Shown: positions 34,947 through 42,151 of the stretch, in pieces
Layout of the letters: every line of letters begins with the position of its first letter
Numbering within the stretch: position 1 is the stretch's first letter
Source: Candidatus Kaistia colombiensis
GTDB lineage: Bacteria; Pseudomonadota; Alphaproteobacteria; Rhizobiales; Kaistiaceae
Reading direction: 5' to 3'
NCBI GenBank assembly: GCA_029203105.1
Contig: CP119318.1
Coordinates: forward strand, 1,130,501-1,194,500
Length of the DNA: 64,000 bases
The notes under the pieces: generated by a model
Databases searched by the model: none
What the model saw: only the letters and a program-made list of their open reading frames with translations
Told to the model about the DNA's origin: nothing
Translations under genes and position numbers: made by a program

Positions 34947-35509
34947 CCGTCATCCGCAAGATCGTCACGACGCTGGAAGAGACGCTGATCGAGGGCGACG
35001 TCGTCCTGCCGCATCCGTTCCGCAAGGCGTCGGCCGTCGCGGTCGTCTCGAATTCCGGCTCCGGCCGTTATATCGAGGATCTGAGCGAGCTGATGGATCT
35101 CGGCGAATTGCTTGGCGACATCCTGCCCCGGCGCGCCGTGGCTTTGCTCGGCATTCCCGGTGATCAGGTCGAGAGCTTCGGCAAGGCGGTCATCGTCGGC
35201 GCCGAGGGCGAGTTCGAGCACGCGGCGGCGATCATGCATCCGAAGCTCGGCGCGCCGTTCCGCGCCGTGCTCGGCAAGGGTGACGCGCTGATCCCGTCGG
35301 CGAAGAAGCGGGCCCAGATCGGCGCCATCATCGACGTGCCGCTTGGCCACAAGGACCATGCGCGGGTGCGCAGCCATTTCGACGCCATGGAAGTCCGGAT
35401 CCCGGATGCGCCCAAGAAGCACGAGATGGTGGTGGCGATCGCCGTCACCGATTCCGGCCGGCCGCTGGCCCGCGTCGGCGGCATGCGCAAGGAAGATATC
35501 GGCCAGTAA
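34943..35509 (+). CDS. DUF1185 (amino acid synthesis family) protein, copy 2
   Basis: A 188-residue paralogue of the preceding protein. Matching blocks: NSGSGRYIEDLSELM, GKAVIVGAEGEFEHAAAI, PSAKKRAQIGAIIDVP and VRSHFDAMEVRIPDAPKKHE, in the same order and spacing. The ring of conserved Glu-His and Lys residues in GEFEHAA and SAKK is kept in both copies. The ATGA overlap with copy 1 suggests balanced production. A rho-independent terminator follows within 30 bases, ending the operon. Function unknown. Confidence 0.85.
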   Translation: MTVIRKIVTTLEETLIEGDVVLPHPFRKASAVAVVSNSGSGRYIEDLSELMDLGELLGDILPRRAVALLGIPGDQVESFGKAVIVGAEGEFEHAAAIMHPKLGAPFRAVLGKGDALIPSAKKRAQIGAIIDVPLGHKDHARVRSHFDAMEVRIPDAPKKHEMVVAIAVTDSGRPLARVGGMRKEDIGQ

Positions 35510-35536
35510 GGCTGGTCTGGCATGGTATGAATGGCC

Positions 35537-35570
35537 AAGGGCCGCTGCGCGAGCAGCGGCCCTTTCTGTT
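35537..35570 (+). terminator. Rho-independent terminator of the enamidase-DUF1185 operon
   Basis: GGGCCGCTGC-GCGA-GCAGCGGCCC forms a perfect 10-bp stem with AA before and TTTCTGTT after, 28 bases past the stop codon. Confidence 0.85.
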
Positions 35571-35591
35571 TGTGCGGATCTCTGCTCTTTT

Positions 35592-35718
35592 TTCACCTCT
35601 CCCTGAGGGAGAGGTCGGAGCGCAGCTCCGGGTGAGGGGTTAGGGAACTATCCGGTAAGGCCGTAAACCCTCACCCGCCGCACTTCGTGCGTCGACCTCT
35701 CCCTCAGGGAGAGGTGAA
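35592..35718. repeat. 127-bp palindromic repeat unit between convergent operons
   Basis: The 26-base ends (35592-35617 and 35693-35718) are exact reverse complements; each contains an inner CTCTCCCTGAGGGAGAG hairpin. Inside lie GGGTGAGGGTT-like and AACCCTCACCC segments also facing each other. The whole can fold into one long cruciform. It separates the DUF1185 and CoA-transferase transcripts and resembles repeats common in Rhizobiales. Confidence 0.75.
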
Positions 35719-35748
35719 GAGAAGCGCTCCGCCCACGGCCCCGTCACC

Positions 35749-36891
35749 TCACGCCTTGGTGGCGATCTCGGCGCGGATCTCGTCGCCATGCTCGCCGAGG
35801 CGCGGCGAACGCTTCGCGAGCGCCAGTTCCGAGCCGGACATGGTGATCGGCGAGCGGACGCCGGGAATGCCGTCGACGTCGATCTGCATCCCGCGCGCCA
35901 GAACCTGGGCGTCGGCGAAGACATCTTCGAGCGTGTTGATCGGCCCGGCCGGGACATGGGCGACTTCGAGCTTGGCCAGCAGCGGGTCGCGCTGCCAGGT
36001 GGCCAGTTCCCCGGCGATCGCCTCCGTCAGCGCGACGCGGTTGGCGACGCGGCTGGCATTGGTCAGGAAGCGCGCATCGGCGGCGAGTTCCGGCTTGCCG
36101 ATCACGGTCGCGAAGCGCGCGAACTGGCCATCATTGCCGACCGCCAGGATCAGATGGCCGTCCGACGTCGCAAAAGTCTGGTAGGGCGCGATGTTCGGAT
36201 GCGCGTTGCCGAGCCGGCGCGGCGGCTTGCCGGTGGCGAGGAAGTTCATTGCCTGGTTGGCGAGCACGCCGACTGAGGTATCGAGCAGCGCCATGTCGAT
36301 GTGCTGGCCGAGGCCGGTGTGGGCGCGCTGGGCCAGCGCCGCCTGGATGGCGATGACGCTGTAGAGGCCGGTGAAGATGTCGGAGAAGGCAACGCCGATC
36401 TTCTGCGGTTCGCCGGCGGGATCGCCGGTCAGGTCCATGATGCCGGCCATGCCCTGGATAAGAAAATCGTAGCCGGCGCGCTCGCGATAGGGCCCGGTCT
36501 GGCCGAAGCCGGTGATCGAGCAGTAGACGAGGCGCGGATTGATCGCCTTCAGGCTCTCATAGTCGAGCCCGTATTTTTGCAACCCGCCGACCTTGAAGTT
36601 CTCGATGACGACGTCGGCGTCGGCAATCAGCGCGCGAACCAGATCGGCGCCTTCCTGGGTGCGGAAGTCGGCGACGATCGAGCGCTTGCCGCGATTGCAG
36701 GCGTGGAAATAGGCGGCGGATTTCTCGCCGCCATCCTCGATGAAGGGCGGGCCCCAGGTCCGGGTATCGTCGCCTTCGGGGCTTTCGACCTTGATGACGT
36801 CGGCGCCGAGATCGGCCAGCGTCTGGCCGGCCCAGGGGCCAGCCAGGATGCGCGCCAGCTCGATGACTTTCAGTCCCGCGAGCGCCTGCAT
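35749..36891 (-). CDS. Class III (CaiB/BaiF) CoA-transferase, probably for glutarate
   Basis: A 380-residue family III CoA-transferase. N-terminus GLKVIELARILAGPWAGQ, then LGADVIKVESPEGDDTR, and VIENFKVGGLQKYGLDYE near residue 95. The catalytic Asp probably lies in the region of FLIQGMAGIMDLTGDPAG near 150-168. Its start overlaps the stop of glutaryl-CoA dehydrogenase (TGATG), so the two are one operon. In bacteria and mitochondria such a partner activates glutarate with succinyl-CoA. Glutarate specificity is therefore inferred from the gene pair. Confidence 0.87.
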   Translation of the reverse strand: MQALAGLKVIELARILAGPWAGQTLADLGADVIKVESPEGDDTRTWGPPFIEDGGEKSAAYFHACNRGKRSIVADFRTQEGADLVRALIADADVVIENFKVGGLQKYGLDYESLKAINPRLVYCSITGFGQTGPYRERAGYDFLIQGMAGIMDLTGDPAGEPQKIGVAFSDIFTGLYSVIAIQAALAQRAHTGLGQHIDMALLDTSVGVLANQAMNFLATGKPPRRLGNAHPNIAPYQTFATSDGHLILAVGNDGQFARFATVIGKPELAADARFLTNASRVANRVALTEAIAGELATWQRDPLLAKLEVAHVPAGPINTLEDVFADAQVLARGMQIDVDGIPGVRSPITMSGSELALAKRSPRLGEHGDEIRAEIATKA

Positions 36892-38114
36892 CAGAAGAAC
36901 GCCTGGATACCGGTCTGTGCCCGGCCGAGGATCAGCGCGTGGACGTCGTGCGTGCCCTCATAGGTGTTGACCGTCTCGAGGTTCTGGGCGTGGCGCATGA
37001 CGTGATATTCGATCTGGATGCCGTTGCCGCCATGCATGTCGCGGGCCTGGCGGGCGATATCGAGCGCCTTGCCGCAATTGTTGCGCTTGACCAGCGACAC
37101 CATTTCCGGCGCCGCCAGGCCTTCGTCGAACAGCCGGCCGACGCGCAGAGATGCCTGCAGGCCGAGCGCGATCTCGGTCTGCATGTCTGCGAGCTTCTTC
37201 TGGAAAAGCTGCATGCCGGCGAGCGGCTTGCCGAACTGCTTGCGGTCGAGGCCGTACTGACGGGCGCGGAACCAGCAATCCTCGGCAGCACCGAGCACGC
37301 CCCAGGAAATGCCGTAACGGGCGCGATTCAGGCAGCCGAACGGGCCCTTGAGGCCGGAGACGTTGGGCAGGAGCGCATCTTCCGAAACCTCGACATCGGC
37401 CATGACGATCTCGCCGGTGATCGAGGCGCGCAACGACAGCTTGCCGCCGATCTTCGGCGCCGAAAGACCCTTCATGCCCTTTTCCAGCACGAAGCCGCGA
37501 ATGGCGCCGTCATGCGCTTCCGACTTCGCCCAGACGATGAACACGTCGGCGATCGGCGAATTGGAGATCCAGGTCTTGGCGCCGTTCAGGACATAGCCGC
37601 CCTCGGACTTGCGCGCCGTGGTGATCATGCCGCCCGGATCGGAACCGGCGTCCGGCTCGGTCAGGCCAAAGCAGCCGATCCATTCGCCGGTCGCGAGCCT
37701 GGGCAGGTACTTCTGCCGCTGCGCCTCGCTGCCATAGGCATAGATCGGATACATCACCAGCGACGACTGCACGCTCATCATCGAGCGATAGCCGGAATCG
37801 ATGCGCTCGACCTCGCGCGCCACCAGGCCGTACGAGACGTAGGAGGCGCCGACGCCACCATATTCCGCCGGCACGGTGACACCGAGCAGGCCTGTCTCGC
37901 CCATCTCGCGGAAGATTTCCGGGTCGGTCAGCTCGTCCAGATACGCCTTTTCGACGCGCGGCAGCAGGCGGTCCCGAGCAAAGGCCGCGGCCGTGTCGCG
38001 GATCATCCGCTCCTCGTCATCGAGCTGTGCTTCGAAATGGAAGGGGTCTTCCCAGGCGAAGCGCGACAGCGCCGGTTGATCCTTGGCCTTCAGGGTGGGG
38101 TTCTGGGCGGACAT
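36891..38114 (-). CDS. gcdH: Glutaryl-CoA dehydrogenase
   Basis: A 407-residue acyl-CoA dehydrogenase that oxidatively decarboxylates glutaryl-CoA to crotonyl-CoA with FAD. Features: YGGVGASYVSYGLVAREVER near residue 85, FAD contact CFGLTEPDAGSDPGG near 145, SLRASITGEIVMADVEV near 215, and the catalytic Glu in TYEGTHDVHALILGR near 380. The N-terminal FAWEDPFHFEAQLDDEER is characteristic of GcdH. ATG at 38114 is preceded by AAGGTGAG; an upstream MRI start lacks support. Coupled with the CoA-transferase downstream; divergent LysR gene with a T-N11-A palindrome between. Confidence 0.93.
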   Translation of the reverse strand: MSAQNPTLKAKDQPALSRFAWEDPFHFEAQLDDEERMIRDTAAAFARDRLLPRVEKAYLDELTDPEIFREMGETGLLGVTVPAEYGGVGASYVSYGLVAREVERIDSGYRSMMSVQSSLVMYPIYAYGSEAQRQKYLPRLATGEWIGCFGLTEPDAGSDPGGMITTARKSEGGYVLNGAKTWISNSPIADVFIVWAKSEAHDGAIRGFVLEKGMKGLSAPKIGGKLSLRASITGEIVMADVEVSEDALLPNVSGLKGPFGCLNRARYGISWGVLGAAEDCWFRARQYGLDRKQFGKPLAGMQLFQKKLADMQTEIALGLQASLRVGRLFDEGLAAPEMVSLVKRNNCGKALDIARQARDMHGGNGIQIEYHVMRHAQNLETVNTYEGTHDVHALILGRAQTGIQAFF

Positions 38115-38237
38115 GATTCTCACCTTTGCAGTCTGGCGGACGGGCGCGGTCCAGGGGGCCGGGCGGCCGCACGGAATGATCGCCGCGAAACTAGCAAATC
38201 CGGCCGCGCCGGGATAACAAGCCTTTCAGCGAAGTTG

Positions 38238-38252
38238 ATGAGCGCCGCTCAT
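38238..38252. promoter_or_regulatory. LysR-type box ATGAGC-GCC-GCTCAT
   Basis: A perfect palindrome with the T-N11-A core expected for LysR regulators, in the 159-base gap between gcdH and the divergent LysR gene, 21 bases before the latter's ATG. Confidence 0.65.
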
Positions 38253-38273
38253 AGATGAAAGGGAGCGAAGGCC

Positions 38274-39164
38274 ATGCGCGAGGGCTACATCCCCACGATC
38301 ACGGAGCTGCAGGCCTTCGCGGCCTGCGCGCGGCTCGGCACGACGACGCGCGCCGCGCAGGCCCTCAACCTGACCCAGAGCGCCGTCAGCCGTTCGGTCG
38401 GCACGCTGGAGGAGCGGCTCGGCGTGCGGCTGTTCCTTCGCGTGAAGCAGCGCCTGATCCTGTCCGACGCCGGCCGGGCGCTCAATCGCGAGGCCGACCG
38501 CCTGCTCGATGACCTGCGCCAGGCAGCGATGACGGTGATGGCATTTGGCGGCCATGCCGATGTGCTGCGTCTCGCCGTGCTGCCGACCTTCGGCAGCCAC
38601 TGGCTGGTGCCGCGGCTCGCCGCCTATCGGGCAATCGCGCCCGACCTGACCTTCGACATTTCGGCACGGCTGGAGGCGGTCGATTTCGAGGCGGACGGCT
38701 TCGACGCCGCCATCCAGCGCGGCGATCATCGTCCGGGCGGCGCCCATGCCGATGTGCTGATGCCGGAGGAACTGGTGGTGCTCGCCGCGCCGGCGCTGCT
38801 CGGTGGCCGGCGGGTGTTGCCGGACGAGGAACTGTCGCGGATGCCGCTGTTGCAGCAGTCGACCCGGCCGACGCTCTGGCTCGACTGGTTTCGCGACGCC
38901 GGCCTCGACAGCCGGACGATCCTGCGCGGCGCCCGCTTCCAGCATTTCGATATGGTGGTCAATGCGGCGATCGCCGGCCTCGGCATTGCCTTGGTGCCGG
39001 AAGTGGTGGCGCGGGCGGCGGTGGCAGCGGGCGACCTCGTTCTCGCCTCGGAACGGCGCCTGCCGGGTGACCAGCCCTATACGCTGATCTATCCGCACCG
39101 CAGCCAACAGCGGGAAGGCTTCATGCGCTTCCGCGACTGGCTGTTGCGGCAGGTCGGGGGATGA
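38274..39164 (+). CDS. LysR-family regulator (GcvA/GcdR-like), divergent from gcdH
   Basis: A 296-residue LysR regulator. Helix-turn-helix LGTTTRAAQALNLTQSAVSR at residues ~22-41; effector domain from ~90 with GSHWLVPRLAAYRAIAPDL, typical of the GcvA-type subgroup. GGAG lies 8 bases before the ATG. Its place next to gcdH and a palindromic LysR box suggests it activates glutarate catabolism in response to glutarate (inference). Confidence 0.9.
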   Translation: MREGYIPTITELQAFAACARLGTTTRAAQALNLTQSAVSRSVGTLEERLGVRLFLRVKQRLILSDAGRALNREADRLLDDLRQAAMTVMAFGGHADVLRLAVLPTFGSHWLVPRLAAYRAIAPDLTFDISARLEAVDFEADGFDAAIQRGDHRPGGAHADVLMPEELVVLAAPALLGGRRVLPDEELSRMPLLQQSTRPTLWLDWFRDAGLDSRTILRGARFQHFDMVVNAAIAGLGIALVPEVVARAAVAAGDLVLASERRLPGDQPYTLIYPHRSQQREGFMRFRDWLLRQVGG

Positions 39165-39178
39165 GGTGCGGCGGTGCG

Positions 39179-39730
39179 TCAGTCCTCGCTGATGCGCTGC
39201 AGCAGTTCCAGCAGCAGCGCCTGTTCGGCGGCCGAGAGTGGCGCCAGCAGCCGGTTGCCGGCCTCGTTGCTCTTGGCCAGCCGGTCGAGCGTGTAGTCGA
39301 CGCCCTTGTCGGTCAGCGTGATGATCACCATCCGCTGGTCGGTGCTCGAGGTGCCCCGCGTGACCAACCCCAGCTTGCGCAGTTTGCGCACGACCAGGCT
39401 GATCGTCGAGGGATCCATGGCGGTGAGGCGGCCGAGATGGTTCTGCGAGACGTCGCCATAGCGGAGAATGGTGGCCAAGGCCGCGAACTGCGTCGGCGTC
39501 AAGTCCTCGCCCGCCATGACCTGCTGGAAGCAGGTCGTGGCGCGCTGGTGAACCTTCCGGATGATGTGGGCCGGATGGTGGTCCAGATCGTAGCCGGTCG
39601 CGGCGATCCGCTCCGCGATCTGCGACCGGCTATAGCTGGTGCCTGCAGCGGGCTCGTCGCCGGCCTCGCCGTCCTGGCTGTTGTCCTCAATCAATAGGTG
39701 TAGCCCCTTGCCCTGCTGACGATAAGTCAA
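39179..39730 (-). CDS. MarR-family transcriptional regulator
   Basis: A 183-residue MarR regulator with a longer N-terminus. The winged helix spans about residues 75-140: LTPTQFAALATILRYGDVSQ, recognition helix MDPSTISLVVRKLRKLGLV, wing STDQRMVIITLTDKG. The start is the TTG at 39730, four bases beyond the stop of the isochorismatase-type gene, with AGG 8 bases upstream; no ATG gives the full domain. Being the second gene of a two-gene unit, it most likely represses its own operon through the palindrome at 40449-40466. NicR-like regulators of nicotinate breakdown belong to this family. Confidence 0.85.
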   Translation of the reverse strand: MTYRQQGKGLHLLIEDNSQDGEAGDEPAAGTSYSRSQIAERIAATGYDLDHHPAHIIRKVHQRATTCFQQVMAGEDLTPTQFAALATILRYGDVSQNHLGRLTAMDPSTISLVVRKLRKLGLVTRGTSSTDQRMVIITLTDKGVDYTLDRLAKSNEAGNRLLAPLSAAEQALLLELLQRISED

Positions 39731-39733
39731 GCC

Positions 39734-40366
39734 TCAAACCTGACGCAGCGCAAGGCCATCCTTGAGGGATGCGATCACGTCGGTTGCGTTCGTCACAATG
39801 CCGAAATGGGTCGCGATGTCATACAGCGAGCTTTCCTGCTCGCGTGGGCCGGTTGCGGCGCAGCAATCCTGCGGAACGGCGACGTCATAGCCGATGAAGA
39901 AGGCGTCGTGGACGGTCGAGCGGACGCAGATGTTCGTCACCACGCCGAAGACGACGAGCTGCGTGATCTGCATGTCCTTCAGGGTCAGGTCGAGATCGGT
40001 CTGGAAGAAGGCGGAGTAGCGGCGCTTGGTGATGTGGATCTCGTCGGCGCGGGCGCCGAGGTCGTCGATGATCTCCGTGCCCCAGGTGCCTTCGACGCAA
40101 TGCGGGGTGCGCTTCACCCATTCGCGGTCGCGGCGCATGTTGGCGCGGTGGGCGTCGTGAACCCAGAAGACCGGCGCGCCGACGGCGCGGGCGGCCTCGA
40201 TCACGGCCAACTGCTGCGGCACCAGTGCCTCGTAGCCCGGCAGCACCATGGCGCCGCCCGGCTTGCAGAAATCATTGATCATGTCGACGACGATGACCGC
40301 CGTGCGGGCCTTGTCCAGCGTCAGGGTCTCGCCATGGCGATGATCCGAGAAAACATCAGCACTCAT
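39734..40366 (-). CDS. Isochorismatase-family amidohydrolase
   Basis: A 210-residue cysteine hydrolase. The Asp-Lys-Cys catalytic triad is visible: VVDMINDFCKPGG (Asp ~28), EIHITKRRYSAFF (Lys ~113) and VVTNICVRSTVHDAFF (Cys ~152, preceded by the cis-peptide VVT). Family members hydrolyse amides such as maleamate, N-carbamoylsarcosine, nicotinamide or ureidoacrylate. GGAGG lies 5 bases before the ATG at 40366. Cotranscribed with a MarR regulator. Near an enamidase and glutarate genes it might release ammonia from an open-chain amide, but that link is inferred. Confidence 0.87.
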   Translation of the reverse strand: MSADVFSDHRHGETLTLDKARTAVIVVDMINDFCKPGGAMVLPGYEALVPQQLAVIEAARAVGAPVFWVHDAHRANMRRDREWVKRTPHCVEGTWGTEIIDDLGARADEIHITKRRYSAFFQTDLDLTLKDMQITQLVVFGVVTNICVRSTVHDAFFIGYDVAVPQDCCAATGPREQESSLYDIATHFGIVTNATDVIASLKDGLALRQV

Positions 40367-40448
40367 ATGATCCTCCATGCCGGCCACGCTGCACCACCTG
40401 CTCCCCGGCAGGGGTCCATCACGCCTTGAGCGTTGCAAACTTTATTTG

Positions 40449-40466
40449 GCTAGTAAGTATATTAGC
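40449..40466. promoter_or_regulatory. Candidate MarR operator
   Basis: GCTAGTAAGTATATTAGC is an 18-bp imperfect palindrome (GCTA-N10-TAGC with matching TA pairs inside), about 85 bases before the isochorismatase-type gene. Size and AT-rich core fit MarR sites. Confidence 0.4.
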
Positions 40467-40573
40467 GGCCTGATGTCAACCCGAGCAAGCTGTGCAAAGT
40501 TCAACCACAACCTTAGCTTATCTGACTGATTTTTATGCGATTTTTGAAAATGAGTGGCGCGCCTCAGAATGCA

Positions 40574-40603
40574 TTGACAAAAGCCGGGATTCGATCTGAT
40601 TAT
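40574..40603 (+). promoter_or_regulatory. Sigma70-like promoter of the 40.7-47.7 kb operon
   Basis: TTGACA, an 18-base spacer and GATTAT, placed 67 bases before the binding-protein start. The -35 box is consensus; the -10 box matches at four of six positions. Confidence 0.5.
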
Positions 40604-40669
40604 TGTATGACTATCAATGAATGGAGGGGTCGAGGGGACCTGTTCTCGTCATTGATCGGAGGGACTTCC

Positions 40670-42001
40670 ATGCTCATTCGCAAGCGAACCGTTTCGCGCC
40701 TGATGCTCGCCAGTGCCATCACCGTTCTGGCTGCCTTGTCTCCGTCAATCGCCAGCGCCGAGGGGATCACCCTCAAGGTGTTCGGCGGCTCGGCGCTCAA
40801 CAAGCTGGCGCCGCGCCAGACCCCCGAGGTACAAAAAAGCATCCAGGATAAGGTGATCGCCGGCTTCCTGGCGGCGCATCCCGAGGTCAAGGCCGTCGAG
40901 TGGGACGCGCAGGGCCCGCAGGCCAATGACGTCCAGCGCCTGATGACGGCGCGTCTCGCCAATCAGGAAATGGACCTGATCGCCTGCTCGGCCTTCTACA
41001 CCAACGGCGCCTATGTCCGCCGTGGCCTGGTTCGTCCGATCACCAAGGAAATCGAGGCGCTTTCCGCCAATCTCGACCAACCGGCAATCGGCGCCTTCAC
41101 CGTTCGCGGCGAAGTCTACGCCGTTCCGATCACGACGATGTCGACTTCGGCCATCTTCTACAACAAGAAGGCGTTTGCCGATCTCGGCATTCCAGTTCCG
41201 CCGACCTATGAGGACCTGAAGGCCGCCGCGCCGAAGCTCGCCGCTGCCGGCATGATCCCGCTGCTGCATCAGGGCTCCAACACGCCGATGTGGCCGATGT
41301 GGTACTTCGAGACCTTCTCGCAGGCTTCCGGTGATCCGATCGGCCGCACCACGGCGATCCTCGACGGCAAGGCGAAGTTCAACGATGCCGACGGCGTCGC
41401 TGCGTTCCAGCTGATCAAGCAGTGGGTCGACGACGGTATCCTGTCGAAGGATTCGCTCGCGGTCGACCAGGATGGCATGCGGTCCGCCTTCGCCAGTGGC
41501 AAGAGCGCCATGTATTACGGCGGCACGTGGGAAGTCCCGTCGCTGCAGGAAAGCGTGCATGGCTTCGAGTGGGGCACCTTCGCCTTCCCGAAGATGGCCG
41601 GCACCCCCGGCGAGCCAAAGCATGGCGGCGGTGCCGATAATGGCATGTGCATGTCGGCGACGATCGCGCCCGAGAAGGTCGCGCCCGCGGTCGCCTTCAT
41701 GTCCTACCTGACCCAGCCTGAGGTCGCGACGCTCTATCTCGAGCCCGAGCAGCCGCTGGCGACATCGGTCAAGGGTGTTCCGGTCGTCGAGGACACCTAT
41801 GCCAAGGACCTGCGCGCCAGCGCTTTCCCGAACACGGTGAAGTTCCTCGACTGGGTCTGGCCGGCAGAAGTGGCAACCGCCGTTTCCTCGTCGATCGCCG
41901 GTGTCGTTGGCGGACAGATCACGCCGCAGCAGGCCGCCGACTCCGTGCAGGCCGTCTATGACGATCTGGTTGCCCAGGGCAACTGGCCGCCGCAGGACTA
42001 A
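40670..42001 (+). CDS. Extracellular sugar-binding protein of ABC importer
   Basis: A 443-residue CUT1 binding protein. Signal peptide MLIRKRTVSRLMLASAITVL with cleavage near IASA-EG. GGAGGG lies 6 bases before the ATG at 40670. Binding-protein landmarks: VYAVPITTMSTSAIFYNKKA near residue 155, PTYEDLKAAAPKLA, and SGKSAMYYGGTWEVP near 280. First gene of a seven-gene operon; the ligand is unknown. A terminator-like hairpin follows the gene. Confidence 0.92.
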   Translation: MLIRKRTVSRLMLASAITVLAALSPSIASAEGITLKVFGGSALNKLAPRQTPEVQKSIQDKVIAGFLAAHPEVKAVEWDAQGPQANDVQRLMTARLANQEMDLIACSAFYTNGAYVRRGLVRPITKEIEALSANLDQPAIGAFTVRGEVYAVPITTMSTSAIFYNKKAFADLGIPVPPTYEDLKAAAPKLAAAGMIPLLHQGSNTPMWPMWYFETFSQASGDPIGRTTAILDGKAKFNDADGVAAFQLIKQWVDDGILSKDSLAVDQDGMRSAFASGKSAMYYGGTWEVPSLQESVHGFEWGTFAFPKMAGTPGEPKHGGGADNGMCMSATIAPEKVAPAVAFMSYLTQPEVATLYLEPEQPLATSVKGVPVVEDTYAKDLRASAFPNTVKFLDWVWPAEVATAVSSSIAGVVGGQITPQQAADSVQAVYDDLVAQGNWPPQD

Positions 42002-42021
42002 GCCTCGAACCGATAGAGGAC

Positions 42022-42048
42022 GCCGGGCTCGCCATCGAGCCCGGCTTT
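42022..42048 (+). terminator. Intercistronic hairpin after the binding-protein gene
   Basis: GCCGGGCTCG-CCAT-CGAGCCCGGC is a perfect 10-bp stem followed by TTT, 20 bases past the stop. Probably partial termination or 3' protection, since the operon continues. Confidence 0.65.
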
Positions 42049-42151
42049 CCGCCCTCAAGGCCGGTTGACCGCTCCGCCCTGCCTGGCGCGGTCGACCCGC
42101 CCAGCGCCGGCCCGACGCCCTCCGATCCGAATCTCGACAAGGACAATGACC

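Larger units (their letters stand above)
40367..40669. other. 303-base divergent control region
   Basis: AT-rich compared with the rest. It holds the palindrome at 40449-40466 for the amidase-MarR unit and a sigma70-like promoter at 40574-40603 for the rightward operon. No gene seen. Confidence 0.6.
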
